From contig JANPBT010000037.1 in assembly GCA_031430575.1 (NCBI GenBank), positions 62,001 through 126,000 of the forward strand: a DNA stretch of 64,000 nt. The letters run 5' to 3'. Shown piece by piece: positions 15,948 to 24,399 of the stretch. The translations under genes were made by a program, and so were the position numbers. A model generated the notes under the pieces. The model did no database searches and was not told the origin of the DNA. It saw nothing but the letters and a program-made list of their open reading frames with translations. Every line of letters begins with the position of its first letter. The stretch's first letter is position 1. Source of the stretch: JANMDS01 sp031430575 (GTDB taxonomy: Bacteria; Pseudomonadota; Gammaproteobacteria; Burkholderiales; Casimicrobiaceae).

Positions 15948-16757
15948 TTACCAGTTAATCCATTTCAACTGCCAAGCGATGACGATGAAAATGCCGAAGG
16001 CGATCCGATACCAAGCGAATGGCTTTAGCGAGTGCGTGGAGACGTAACGCAGTAACGCCCGGATGACGATGAGGGCGACCGCGAACGAAACGCCAGCGCC
16101 GATGAGGAAAATTGGCCAATCGGCAGCGGAAAGAATCGAGCGATTTTTGTAAAGCTCGTAAAGGCCAGCGGCGGTTAACGTGGGTACGCCTAAGAAAAAT
16201 GAAAATTCGGTCGAGGCTTTGCGCGAAAGACCGAACAACATGCCACCAACGATTGCAGAGCCGGAGCGGGACATGCCGGGGAATAAGGCAAACGCCTGCG
16301 CGAGCCCGCATTTCACCGCGTCAATCGTGGTCATATCATCGACATATTTAACCCGCGGCACGTGCTCTTTGCGCTCAACGAAAAATATGATCAACGCCCC
16401 GATGACTGAGGCCGCCGCAACACCGAGCGGGTTAAACAATACTGCTTTAATATGCTTGCCCAAAAGTAAGCCCAATATCGCAAGCGGCACGAAAGCAGCG
16501 ATGATATTGATTGCAAATTTATTTGCGCTGGCGTCCCGCCCCAAGCCCATGATGACACGGCTAAACTTTTTGCGGTATTCCCAGACGACGGCCAACATCG
16601 CGCCCATCTGAATGGCGATGGCAAAAACTTTGCCTTTTTCGTCGTTAAAGTTAAAAAATGATTCGGCGACGATGAGATGCCCGGTTGAGGAAATGGGAAG
16701 GAACTCAGTGATTCCTTCGACAACTCCCAAAATTATTGCGATAAATACGCTTTCCAT
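15948..16757 (-). CDS. uppP: Undecaprenyl-diphosphatase
   Basis: UppP (BacA) recycles undecaprenyl diphosphate for peptidoglycan and other envelope polymers. The 269 residues fit the family (about 270) with multiple membrane segments. The active-site motifs are present: GVVEGITEFLPISSTGHL near the N-terminus and the PGMSRSGSAIVGGM loop near residue 160. It converges on ldcA with only 5 bases between stop codons, and no terminator fits there. Confidence 0.95.
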   Translation of the reverse strand: MESVFIAIILGVVEGITEFLPISSTGHLIVAESFFNFNDEKGKVFAIAIQMGAMLAVVWEYRKKFSRVIMGLGRDASANKFAINIIAAFVPLAILGLLLGKHIKAVLFNPLGVAAASVIGALIIFFVERKEHVPRVKYVDDMTTIDAVKCGLAQAFALFPGMSRSGSAIVGGMLFGLSRKASTEFSFFLGVPTLTAAGLYELYKNRSILSAADWPIFLIGAGVSFAVALIVIRALLRYVSTHSLKPFAWYRIAFGIFIVIAWQLKWINW

Positions 16758-16780
16758 GCCCGGCTCCCCATCTGACGATA

Positions 16781-16806
16781 AAAAACCACCCGTAGGTGGT
16801 TTTTTT
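16781..16806 (-). terminator. Rho-independent terminator hairpin
   Basis: Perfect stem ACCACC/GGTGGT (extended by A/T pairs) with loop CGTA, flanked by A-run and T-run, so it can act on both strands. It lies 29 bases after the end of the YidB-like gene and upstream of uppP, separating the two minus-strand genes. Confidence 0.88.
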
Positions 16807-16834
16807 GGTGTTTAATTACCCTACATTGCGTAGT

Positions 16835-17266
16835 TTATCGCTTGAGCAGCATTCCCATTGCCTGCGAGATCATATCGTTCGCGTTCGCCGGGACTTGGCC
16901 CTGCGGTGTCATCTGATTGATGAGCTCAGGCAGCATGCTGGCTAAGCCACCGCTGACTTCATTTTCGTTCATGCCATGCTGCGCGCCGAGATTGCCCAGC
17001 ACGCCTGAACCAAGCACTGATTTCAGCATGTCGCCGGTGACGCCTTGGTTTTGACCTTGGCTGACCCATGACTCCGCCTGCTTAGCCATACCGCCTTGCG
17101 AAAGCGTGCCGAGCAAGCCTTGTAAGCCGCCTTGCTGCTGCATTAATTGAAACGCGATATTCATCAGTGGATTTGCGCCGCCTTGCTGCGCGTTTCCAGC
17201 GGTGCCGCCGGCGCCACCCATCATATTGCCAATTACGGATCCGATCAAACCATCTAAAACGCCCAT
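16835..17266 (-). CDS. YidB family protein (DUF937)
   Basis: A 143-residue DUF937/YidB-like protein, rich in Gly, Gln and Met, with LIGSVIGNMMGGAGG at the N-terminus and KSVLGSGVLGNLGAQHGM followed by SGGLASMLPELINQMTPQG. The family is small, soluble and uncharacterised. A strong terminator follows it. Its start is preceded by AAGGAGC (read on the minus strand). Confidence 0.85.
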   Translation of the reverse strand: MGVLDGLIGSVIGNMMGGAGGTAGNAQQGGANPLMNIAFQLMQQQGGLQGLLGTLSQGGMAKQAESWVSQGQNQGVTGDMLKSVLGSGVLGNLGAQHGMNENEVSGGLASMLPELINQMTPQGQVPANANDMISQAMGMLLKR

Positions 17267-17311
17267 TTAATGCTCCTTGTGTTTAAAAGAAATTGAATAT
17301 CAATCATTGAA

Positions 17312-17656
17312 TTATTGCCCAGATTTTTGTTTGTGGAGCTCGCGTTTGAGCTCAGCTTCGAGCTGCGTGATCGCAGGTAAACCAATTGCGAGCATCTCAC
17401 GAAATAAAGTTGCGCTCAAGCCTTCCATCTTTTTAGTCAACGGCAGCATACGCGCGGGATCAATTTGCTTACCTTGCAGGGCGTCGCGCATCGTGCCCGC
17501 AATCAATTCGATGTCTTGTTCGGAAAACGTCTGCGCCAAGATGCGCGCGACATCGGATACCTGCGGCGCAGATTGCGGCAGTGGGGACGGTTGGGCAAAT
17601 GCGATAGGCGCTAAAAACGCGCCGATGAGCGGTACAAACGAGGTAATGCGGTTCAT
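17312..17656 (-). CDS. Small exported protein (DUF2059-like)
   Basis: A 114-residue protein with a clear signal peptide (MNRITSFVPLIGAFLAPIAFA, cleavage after AFA). The mature part is helical, with FSEQDIELIAGTMRDALQG resembling the DUF2059 core that is found in exported proteins of unknown role. A clean repeat copy encodes SAPQV just after the signal peptide. It is preceded by AGGAAG on the minus strand. Confidence 0.65.
   Translation of the reverse strand: MNRITSFVPLIGAFLAPIAFAQPSPLPQSAPQVSDVARILAQTFSEQDIELIAGTMRDALQGKQIDPARMLPLTKKMEGLSATLFREMLAIGLPAITQLEAELKRELHKQKSGQ
17557..17573 (-). repeat. Uptake-sequence-like repeat, copy 12 (exact)
   Basis: Inside the small exported protein gene, after the signal peptide; read as SAPQV. 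Confidence 0.95.
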
Positions 17657-17736
17657 ATTTGATCTTCCTCTTTATAAATATGAGCGACGAAGCAGATACA
17701 ACGCTGCTGCTGAATTCTCGTTTACGTTGTAGAACG

Positions 17737-18057
17737 CTACGGCAACGCGAGCGTAAAGTCTGCGCCACCTTGGGCTGCCACCGCTTTTTTCACGGCCGAC
17801 CCCAGGCTCGAATCGCTGCGCGTATCCCGCCAAAGCGCGCCATCGAAACGGAAGTGAGCCGCCCCCATGATCGAAGACGCAAGCCAAATTTCACGATTCG
17901 GGACGTGGCGGTTAACGATAATTTTTCCACCTGCGATGTCAATCGTCAAAATGCCATCGGCGCATTCCCAGTCGCAGTCGAGCCCACTTTCATCAAGCGC
18001 ATCGCCAATCTCAAAGAGCACCGTATCTGCGCGCTGGGTAAATTCTGTTTCGGTCAT
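17737..18057 (-). CDS. cyaY: Frataxin-like iron donor protein
   Basis: CyaY is the bacterial frataxin, an iron-binding regulator of IscS-dependent Fe-S cluster assembly. The 106 residues match the family. Acidic helix TETEFTQRADTVLFEIGDAL leads into the beta sheet with CDWECADGILTIDI, GGKIIVNRHVPNREIWLA and a conserved GAAHF region. It is divergent from lptM-lysA, an arrangement shared by many beta- and gammaproteobacteria; the 38 bases between the starts must hold both promoters. Confidence 0.92.
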   Translation of the reverse strand: MTETEFTQRADTVLFEIGDALDESGLDCDWECADGILTIDIAGGKIIVNRHVPNREIWLASSIMGAAHFRFDGALWRDTRSDSSLGSAVKKAVAAQGGADFTLALP

Positions 18058-18095
18058 GTGTTAGCCTTCGTATTCTCTGCAATTTCTGTTTTGCC

Positions 18096-18221
18096 ATGAT
18101 ACGTCTGATTGTGATTTCGTTGCTCTGCGCGCTCGTCGCTGCGTGCGGACAAAAAGGCCCTCTCGTTCGCCCCGATCGGGCTGCGCCACAACTCCAAACC
18201 GTAACCTCGCCCTCGCCATGA
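18096..18221 (+). CDS. lptM: Small lipoprotein LptM (YifL-like)
   Basis: A 41-residue lipoprotein. The signal segment MIRLIVISLLCALVAAC ends in a lipobox with Cys 17 followed by GQKGPL, the LptM/YifL signature. LptM binds the LptDE outer-membrane LPS translocon in E. coli and aids its oxidative maturation. Its TGA overlaps the lysA ATG (ATGA at 18218-18221), the classic lptM-lysA coupling. Confidence 0.88.
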   Translation: MIRLIVISLLCALVAACGQKGPLVRPDRAAPQLQTVTSPSP

Positions 18222-19486
18222 ATTTTCCATATCCTACTTTGCGCCGCGAAAACGGCGCGCTTTTCGTTGAGGGCGTAGCGCTCACAGACATCGCCAATGA
18301 ATTTGGCACGCCAGCTTTTGTCTACTCGGCGCGGGCGATCCGCGATGCCTATCAAGCCTATACCAGCGCATTCGCTGGCATGCGCCACCGCATTTGCTAT
18401 GCCCTGAAAGCAAATAGCAATCTGGCGATTATTGACTTGCTGGCGCGCGAGGGCGCCGGGTTTGATATCGTTTCTAAAGGGGAATTGATGCGCGTGATCG
18501 CTGCCGGCGCAGATCCGCGCAAAGTCATTTTTTCAGGCGTTGCAAAAACCTGCGCTGAGATGCATTTCGCGCTAGAGCATGATATTGATTGCTTTAATGT
18601 CGAATCAGAGGCTGAGCTGCATCGCTTGCAGGGCGTCGCCTTGTCGACGAATCGTGTTGCCCGCATCACCTTTCGGGTTAATCCAGATGTTGATCCTAAA
18701 ACCCATCCGTATATTTCGACTGGGTTGAAAGGCAATAAATTCGGCGTGGCGTTTAAAGAGGCAGCGCGGCTTTACCGTGATGCAGCGGCGATGAGTCACA
18801 TCGGGGTAGTCGGTATCGAGTGCCACATCGGCTCACAGATCTTAGAAGTTGCCCCCTACGAAGAAGCGCTGCAAAAACTTCTTGGATTGGCCGATACGCT
18901 CGCCGCAGAGGGCATCGCGCTCAAACACATTGATTTGGGCGGTGGCATCGGGATCAATTACGCAAACGACGCAACCATCGACCTCAACGCATTTGCAGCG
19001 ATGGTTAAGCGCACATTTGGCGATCGGCCGCAAACGCTTTACTTAGAGCCGGGGCGCTCGCTCGTTGGCAACGCCGGGCTATTGCTCACGCGCGTGGAGT
19101 ATTTGAAGCCAGGCGAAGCGAAGAGCTTTGCAATTGTTGATGCTGGGATGAATGATTTGCTACGGCCATCGCTCTACCAAGCCCACCATGAAATCGTAGA
19201 AGTTAAGGCTCGCCCCGAGATACCTGCGGCGCAGTTTGATGTCGTGGGCCCTGTTTGCGAGAGCGGGTGCTTCCTAGGTAAAGAGCGGTTGCTGCGCGTG
19301 CAGCAGGGCGATTTGCTAGCGGTGCTTTCTGCGGGCGCCTATGGATTTGCGATGGCTTCAAACTACAACACCCGCGGCCGCGCGTGTGAGCTCATCGTTG
19401 ACGAAGCGCGTACGCATTTGATTCGCTCACGCGAGGAAGTAGAAACGCTCTTCGCATCAGAGCGCGTGATCGCAAATTCACTCTGA
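18218..19486 (+). CDS. lysA: Diaminopimelate decarboxylase
   Basis: LysA converts meso-diaminopimelate to L-lysine with PLP, the last step of lysine synthesis. The 422 residues are a normal length. PLP Lys lies in CYALKANSNLAI, with HIGSQI and GGGIGINY forming the phosphate-binding region. LEPGRSLVGNAG and the C-terminal ESGCFLGKERLL supply substrate and active-site Cys contacts. It starts at the ATG overlapping the lptM stop. A clean repeat copy at 19220 encodes IPAAQF on the barrel-to-sheet connection. Confidence 0.95.
   Translation: MNFPYPTLRRENGALFVEGVALTDIANEFGTPAFVYSARAIRDAYQAYTSAFAGMRHRICYALKANSNLAIIDLLAREGAGFDIVSKGELMRVIAAGADPRKVIFSGVAKTCAEMHFALEHDIDCFNVESEAELHRLQGVALSTNRVARITFRVNPDVDPKTHPYISTGLKGNKFGVAFKEAARLYRDAAAMSHIGVVGIECHIGSQILEVAPYEEALQKLLGLADTLAAEGIALKHIDLGGGIGINYANDATIDLNAFAAMVKRTFGDRPQTLYLEPGRSLVGNAGLLLTRVEYLKPGEAKSFAIVDAGMNDLLRPSLYQAHHEIVEVKARPEIPAAQFDVVGPVCESGCFLGKERLLRVQQGDLLAVLSAGAYGFAMASNYNTRGRACELIVDEARTHLIRSREEVETLFASERVIANSL
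19220..19236 (-). repeat. Uptake-sequence-like repeat, copy 13 (core)
   Basis: Inside lysA; read as IPAAQF. Confidence 0.93.
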
Positions 19487-19774
19487 TGCGTGTATTGATC
19501 GCACAGACGATGCGATCATTTCGGTTGATGCGATAGATCCGTGAGTATGTGTAAAAAAAATCGACGCACGTTTTTGTAAAAAAATGATTTCAAAAAAACA
19601 ACAATATTTCATCAATTCGTCTCACACGCGCGTCAATAGTATTGTTAAATAAATAAATAAATAATAAAATCCGCGCAACAGTTGATAGTGTTGTATCTGC
19701 GTCACGAGAGCGAAGTGAAGCGGAAATGAACTGGAAAGTGTGCCTAGGTAACAACCCTTTTGGAGATTAATCAC
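19487..19774 (+). promoter_or_regulatory. AT-rich leader of the H1-like gene
   Basis: Gene-free stretch. It begins with a hairpin TGATCGCA/TGCGATCA (19496-19518) just after lysA, a possible terminator. Then it turns strongly AT-rich, with A-runs and a TAAA microsatellite of about four and a half units (19646-19663). I expect the promoter of the histone-like gene here but cannot place it confidently. The ribosome-binding site is the TTGGAGATTA run before the ATG at 19775. Confidence 0.45.
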
Positions 19775-20209
19775 ATGGATGACATGATGACAATGACGCC
19801 ACCTGCAGCAGCAGCCCCGGCGAAAAAAGCAGCAAAGAAAAAAGCAGCAAAGAAGCCCGCAGCTAAAAAGCCCGCAGCGAAAAAAGCCGCAGCTAAAAAG
19901 CCAGCGAAAAAAGCCGCAGCTAAAAAAGCAGCTAAGAAGCCCGCAGCGAAAAAAGCTGCAGCCAAAAAGCCTGCAAAGAAAGCAGCAGCTAAAAAGCCTG
20001 CAAAGAAAGCAGCAGCCAAAAAAGCAGCTAAGAAGCCCGCAGCGAAAAAAGCTGTAGCCAAAAAGCCTGCAAAGAAAGCCGCAGCCAAAAAGCCTGCAGC
20101 AAAGAAAGCGGCTAAGAAGCCTGCAGCGAAGAAAGCTGTCGCTAAAAAGCCTGCAAAGAAAGCTGCCGCTAAAAAGCCAGTAGCTAAGAAAGCCGCAAAG
20201 AAGAAGTAA
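19775..20209 (+). CDS. Histone H1-like Lys/Ala/Pro-rich DNA-binding protein
   Basis: A 144-residue protein made almost wholly of KKPA, KKAA and KKPAAKKA repeats after a short acidic/Met start (MDDMMTMTPP). Such proteins (AlgP/Hc1/BpH1-like) bind DNA non-specifically and compact the nucleoid in beta- and gammaproteobacteria. The repeat units differ at the third codon position, but the tract is still prone to recombinational length change. It is monocistronic with its own AT-rich leader and strong terminator. Confidence 0.88.
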   Translation: MDDMMTMTPPAAAAPAKKAAKKKAAKKPAAKKPAAKKAAAKKPAKKAAAKKAAKKPAAKKAAAKKPAKKAAAKKPAKKAAAKKAAKKPAAKKAVAKKPAKKAAAKKPAAKKAAKKPAAKKAVAKKPAKKAAAKKPVAKKAAKKK

Positions 20210-20229
20210 TTCTTTCGACTTGGAGAGAA

Positions 20230-20256
20230 AAGGGCACCACTGGTGCCCTTTTTTAT
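20230..20256 (+). terminator. Rho-independent terminator after the H1-like gene
   Basis: Stem AAGGGCACCA/TGGTGCCCTT meeting at a central C/C-T junction, followed by six T. It lies 20 bases after the stop codon. Confidence 0.92.
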
Positions 20257-20511
20257 TTTTGGCGCGTTGTTGCCGCGCAGTGGATTCAAGGGGGCCTGCG
20301 ATCGGTGCGCGCACCTCAGGCATGGCTTAAGCGCGCGTTTCGGCTCGGCATGTCGGCGCAAGCAGCGCAGGCTATGGCACAGGCCTCGGCGCGCGTCGTT
20401 CGCGCGCAGAGATTATCTGACTGCGGATTGCCCTCCAGAATCGACAATTTATGGTGAGATTGCTCAGCGCGAGTAGTTGCCAGGCCACCGATTTCGTCGT
20501 GCAGCATGAAA
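20257..20511. other. Gene-free spacer between two terminators
   Basis: About 255 bases with no convincing gene. Open frames on both strands (77 and 63 codons) have no ribosome-binding site or recognisable composition. Nothing else is apparent. Confidence 0.5.
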
Positions 20512-20533
20512 AAAGCGCGCCGAAGCGCGCTTT
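20512..20533 (-). terminator. Terminator of mltD with UUCG loop
   Basis: Read on the minus strand: AAAGCGCGC, loop TTCG, then GCGCGCTTT with a T run. Perfect stem with the very stable UUCG tetraloop, 22 bases after the mltD stop. Confidence 0.92.
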
Positions 20534-20554
20534 AGGGGATAACAAGTTTTGGTG

Positions 20555-22273
20555 TTAGGCGCGGCGGCGCGTGTTGCGTTTTGCTTTTGCCTTTTTGCCG
20601 CCGGCTTTGGCGTAGACGATCTTGCCATTGCCGCGCTTGCCTGAGACAACGCGCACTGCGGGCACGCTTTGCTTGACCATCACGTAGCGGCCACCTTTTT
20701 TAACGCGTACGAGTTTAGTTTGCATCGGCATCGCCCCGCTCACGGCGAGTAGCGTGCCTTTACCGAGCTTGGCTTTTGCGCCAACACGATTCCATTGCGC
20801 CAGCTTCGTTGCCGTAACGCCATAGCGCTTGGCTACGCTGGCGATGGTATCGCCACTGGCAACGCGGTGAATCTTAGGAAGCGCAGGCCCCGGCGCGTAT
20901 TCCGGCAATTTGGTAAATACCGCGTTTTGCAAGCTGCCTAACGCCTCTTCTGAAGGCCCAGCCGATGGCACGAGCAAGTTATAACCTGCAGGCAGTGCTG
21001 GCGGCGCGGAGCGGATGCCATTGACCGCGCGCAGCGTATCGACGGTCGTGCCAAAGCGCTGAGCGACGGCTTCAAGTCGGTCACCGGCTTTGGTTTTATA
21101 GGCCATCCAAGAGACCAATACTTTTTCGCCCGCACCTAAGCGCGACAAAAACAAATCAGCGTTATTGGCGGGCAGCAAAATTTGGTGTTCGTCGCGGCCG
21201 CCGATAACGGGGCGGTTGTGTGCCGGGTTGAGCGCGAGGAATTCTTCTTTAGAGACATCTGCCATCTTAATGGCTTTATCGACGTCGATATGATGCGAGA
21301 GCGTGACCGTTTTGAAGTAGGGCTGATTAGGAATGCCCGCTAATTTCAGGTTAAACGCACCCGGGTTTAACACGATATTTTTGATCGCTTGCAGCTTGGG
21401 AATATAGTTTCGCGTCTCATTGGGCATGTTGAGGCTTGCGTAATCGGTGCCGCGTCCTGCCGCTTGATTGGCCGCGACTGCGCGCCCAACGGCACCCTCG
21501 CCCCAGTTATAAGACGCTAACGCGAGGTGCCAATCACCAAACATGCCGTGTAGTTTTTCGAGATAATCGAGCGCGCCCTTAGTTGCCTGCACAATATCAC
21601 GACGTGAATCTGCCCACCAATCTTGCTTCATGCCGAAATGCTTACCGGTCGATGGGATGAATTGCCAAATACCGGCAGCGGCTGCTGTCGATTTCGCCTG
21701 CGCGACAAAAGCGCTTTCTACGATCGGAAGCAACGCGATCTCAAGCGGCATGCCCCGACGCTCAATTTCGGTGACGATATAAAACATGTATTTGCCACCG
21801 CGCTCGACCACGCGCTGCATATAGTCAGGCTTACCGGCGTAAAACTGCTCCCACTTACGCACGTATTCATCATCTAAATCGCGCATGGCAAAGCCTGGGC
21901 GCATGCGATCCCATAGATCTGTTGGCGGTGCGGCAATGATCGGCTCGCTCACAACGATCACTTCTGATTCGTTTTTGAGCGCGTCTTTTGTCGCATTTGC
22001 ATCTTGCGTAATGGCTTCCAATACGCCTGTTGGCGCAGGCGCATTGGCTGGCGTTATGTTAACCGCAGCGGCGGGCTCGGTGGTCGTAAGCGGTGCAATT
22101 GCAAGCGTTGTGGACGCAGAAATCTGCGCCGCAGGGTGCGCTTGCGTTGGGCTTAATGCGGTAACGGCAGCAGCGCTTGGCTCGCTTGCCAGCGTCGCAG
22201 GTTGCGCAGAAGTGACGGAGATTGCCCACAGCGGGGACAAGGCGAATGCGAGGGCGGATCTTTTGAACGTCAT
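20555..22273 (-). CDS. mltD: Membrane-bound lytic murein transglycosylase D with LysM domains
   Basis: A 572-residue exported lytic transglycosylase that cleaves peptidoglycan glycans in the periplasm. After a signal peptide (about 1-23) and an Ala/Thr/Pro-rich linker comes the SLT domain, with catalytic Glu in LLPIVESAFVAQAKS, then AAGIWQFIPSTGKHFGM and LASYNWGEGAVGRA. Two LysM repeats follow, at YKTKAGDRLEAVAQRFG and HRVASGDTIASVAKRYG. The C-terminus is Lys/Arg-rich. It has its own terminator. A degenerate repeat copy (22122-22138) lies in the linker. Confidence 0.92.
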   Translation of the reverse strand: MTFKRSALAFALSPLWAISVTSAQPATLASEPSAAAVTALSPTQAHPAAQISASTTLAIAPLTTTEPAAAVNITPANAPAPTGVLEAITQDANATKDALKNESEVIVVSEPIIAAPPTDLWDRMRPGFAMRDLDDEYVRKWEQFYAGKPDYMQRVVERGGKYMFYIVTEIERRGMPLEIALLPIVESAFVAQAKSTAAAAGIWQFIPSTGKHFGMKQDWWADSRRDIVQATKGALDYLEKLHGMFGDWHLALASYNWGEGAVGRAVAANQAAGRGTDYASLNMPNETRNYIPKLQAIKNIVLNPGAFNLKLAGIPNQPYFKTVTLSHHIDVDKAIKMADVSKEEFLALNPAHNRPVIGGRDEHQILLPANNADLFLSRLGAGEKVLVSWMAYKTKAGDRLEAVAQRFGTTVDTLRAVNGIRSAPPALPAGYNLLVPSAGPSEEALGSLQNAVFTKLPEYAPGPALPKIHRVASGDTIASVAKRYGVTATKLAQWNRVGAKAKLGKGTLLAVSGAMPMQTKLVRVKKGGRYVMVKQSVPAVRVVSGKRGNGKIVYAKAGGKKAKAKRNTRRRA

Positions 22274-22402
22274 CGATCACTTCCTTTCAATTGAAGCGGT
22301 AAAAGCAATTAAAGGCGGGCGCATGCACCCGCGAGACCAACGCGCATTGTAAGCGAAATTTACGTTTCTAACCACGGAGTTACGCCAGAAACGTAATGCC
22401 AT

Positions 22403-23173
22403 TTATTGGAAATTATTTTTCCATTCGCGCAGTGCTGCAAACGACGCGACCGCGTTGGAAATAGGGCGTCGCATGTGCGAAGCAGCGGCCACTGCCAGCG
22501 CGGGTAAGTGCGCGCGCAAAAAAGGATTGGTTTCGCGCTCAATGGCAATGGCGAAGGGCACAGTCGGGATTCCCCGCGCGCGCGTTGCCTCCGCATCAAA
22601 TGCCCGCTGCACCAGCGCATCGTTTTCAGGCTCCACCGCCAACGCAAAACGTAAATTAGACAACGTGTATTCATGCGTGCAGTAAATCTGGGTAGCATCG
22701 GGGAGCGCTGCCAAGCGCGCGAGCGAATGATGCATTTGCGCGGGCGTGCCTTCAAAGAGTCGGCCGCAACCTGCGGCAAAAAGCGTATCGCCCACGAGCG
22801 CGAATCCGTCCGCGATGAAGGCGATATGCCCGAGCGTATGCCCAGGCACTTCCCACACTGTGAACGCTTTACCGATCTCAGCGATTGCCACATGATCGCC
22901 TTCGCGCAGGGCAACCGTGCGCTCGGGGATCTTTTCTGCTGCCGGACCATAGACGGGCACATCGCCATACCTGCGGCGCAGATCGGCGATGCCGCCGACG
23001 TGATCAGCGTGATGATGGGTGATCAAAATCGCGCTGAGCAATAATCTATGCGCATCAAGCCATTTGATTACGGGGGTTGCGTCGCCGGGATCCACGATGG
23101 CGCAGTGCTCGGCAGTATGCAACGCCCAAATGTAGTTATCGGCAAACGCTGGAATTGGATCAATCTGGAACAT
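22403..23173 (-). CDS. gloB: Hydroxyacylglutathione hydrolase (glyoxalase II)
   Basis: GloB hydrolyses S-lactoylglutathione to D-lactate and glutathione, the second step of methylglyoxal detoxification. The 256 residues contain the metallo-beta-lactamase zinc motif ITHHHADHVGG (about 53-63), EVPGHTLGHIAF, FALVGDTLFAAGCGR and the C-terminal CTHEYTLSNLRFA. The start overlaps the divergent methyltransferase start (CATG), so both promoters lie inside the neighbouring coding regions. A clean repeat copy encodes LRRRY. Confidence 0.94.
   Translation of the reverse strand: MFQIDPIPAFADNYIWALHTAEHCAIVDPGDATPVIKWLDAHRLLLSAILITHHHADHVGGIADLRRRYGDVPVYGPAAEKIPERTVALREGDHVAIAEIGKAFTVWEVPGHTLGHIAFIADGFALVGDTLFAAGCGRLFEGTPAQMHHSLARLAALPDATQIYCTHEYTLSNLRFALAVEPENDALVQRAFDAEATRARGIPTVPFAIAIERETNPFLRAHLPALAVAAASHMRRPISNAVASFAALREWKNNFQ
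22967..22983 (-). repeat. Uptake-sequence-like repeat, copy 14 (exact)
   Basis: Inside gloB, after the zinc motif; read as DLRRRY. Confidence 0.95.
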
Positions 23174-23921
23174 GTCGCAAACGCCTTCCTCTCATTTTCA
23201 TTCGGCAATCGAGCCCAGCTTGCTGGAGTGGTTTGCCTCGCCGCTCGGGCAATATGTGCTGGAAGCGGATCATCGCTATTTTGATGCAACCGTCGCCGAT
23301 TTGTTTGGCTTTCATGCACTTCAAATCGGGCTCGCGCCCCTCTCATTTTTGCGCAGCTCGCGCATCACCCATCGCGCCACGCTAGATTGGGAGAACAAAG
23401 CCGATATCGTCTCCGACGCCGATGCCCTGCCGTTTGGTGCTGATACGTTTGATGTCGTAGCGCTGCCGCATGCGCTGGAATTTGTCTTGCAGCCGCATGA
23501 TGTGCTGCGCGAGGTCTATCGCATCTTGCGCCCGGAAGGGCAGGTAGTCATTGCAGGATTTAATCCATTTTCACTTTTCGGCAGCCGCCGCTACTTTGGT
23601 CGCGAAACGCTGCCGCCCTGGAATGCTGCGATGATTAGTCTTTATCGCATGAAAGATTGGCTGACCCTACTCGGCTTCGATGTCGTCGGTGGCGCGCTTG
23701 GCGCGTATGCGCTGCCCACGCAAAATCCGAAATGGCTCAACCGTGTGCAATGGATGGACCGCGCCGGTGATCGCTGGTGGCCCATCGCGGGGGGGACTTA
23801 CTACCTGCATGCGGTCAAGCGTGTGGCCAACGTGCGGCTGATCCGCCCCGAGTGGAATGAGAAAACCCGCCGCCGCCGTGCGGCCGTTGGCGCACATTCA
23901 ACAACCCATTTTGAAGAGTAA
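23172..23921 (+). CDS. SAM-dependent methyltransferase next to gloB/rnhA
   Basis: A 249-residue methyltransferase-domain protein. The region DADALPFGADTFDVVALPHALEF and EVYRILRPEGQVVIAGFNPFSLFG is typical of type-11 methyltransferases, but the N-terminal glycine-rich motif is weak. This conserved neighbour of gloB and rnhA in betaproteobacteria has no established substrate. It shares its start region with gloB and precedes rnhA by 7 bases. Confidence 0.82.
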   Translation: MSQTPSSHFHSAIEPSLLEWFASPLGQYVLEADHRYFDATVADLFGFHALQIGLAPLSFLRSSRITHRATLDWENKADIVSDADALPFGADTFDVVALPHALEFVLQPHDVLREVYRILRPEGQVVIAGFNPFSLFGSRRYFGRETLPPWNAAMISLYRMKDWLTLLGFDVVGGALGAYALPTQNPKWLNRVQWMDRAGDRWWPIAGGTYYLHAVKRVANVRLIRPEWNEKTRRRRAAVGAHSTTHFEE

Positions 23922-23928
23922 TTGAGCA

Positions 23929-24357
23929 ATGGAAGTTTCGATTTACACCGATGGTGCATGCAAAGGAAACCCGGGCCCTGGTGGTTGGGGCGCGCTTTTG
24001 ATATCTGGCGCGAACGAGCGCGAGCTTTTTGGCGGTGAAGCCAATACGACCAATAACCGCATGGAGCTCACCGCAGTGATCGAATCGTTGCGCGCGTTGA
24101 CCAAGCCCTGCACCGTCGCGATTTATACCGATAGCACTTACGTCATGCAAGGCATTACGACCTGGATGGCCAATTGGAAACGCAATGGTTGGCGCACGGC
24201 GGACAAAAAACCGGTGAAAAATGCTGAGCTTTGGCAGGCACTGGAAGCGGCCTGCGCCCCCCACAAAATGAGCTGGAATTGGGTTAAAGGGCACTCGACC
24301 AACGTCGGTAATAATCGTGCCGATGCACTGGCCAATAAAGGCGTGCCAAAGCCTTGA
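23929..24357 (+). CDS. rnhA: Ribonuclease HI
   Basis: RNase HI degrades RNA in RNA-DNA hybrids. The 142 residues carry all four catalytic acids: Asp in IYTDGACKGNPGPGGWG, Glu in NNRMELTAVIESL, Asp in IYTDSTYVMQGI, and the C-terminal Asp in NNRADALANKG. WVKGHS holds the conserved His. Likely co-transcribed with the preceding methyltransferase. A clean dispersed-repeat copy follows 11 bases after its stop. Confidence 0.96.
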   Translation: MEVSIYTDGACKGNPGPGGWGALLISGANERELFGGEANTTNNRMELTAVIESLRALTKPCTVAIYTDSTYVMQGITTWMANWKRNGWRTADKKPVKNAELWQALEAACAPHKMSWNWVKGHSTNVGNNRADALANKGVPKP

Positions 24358-24368
24358 AAATGATCAAA

Positions 24369-24385
24369 ATCTGCGCCGCAGGTAT
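24369..24385 (+). repeat. Uptake-sequence-like repeat, copy 15 (exact)
   Basis: Intergenic, 11 bases downstream of rnhA. Confidence 0.95.
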
Positions 24386-24399
24386 TACTGGAAGCAGCG

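Noticed and set aside
19771..20361. 196-codon minus-strand frame opposite the H1-like gene
   Set aside because: Its Phe/Ala-rich repeats are simply the reverse of the Lys/Ala codons.
20243..20507. Open frames of 77 and 63 codons on opposite strands after the H1-like gene
   Set aside because: No ribosome-binding site, no recognisable domain, and they lie between two strong terminators; they look like chance frames in GC-rich spacer.
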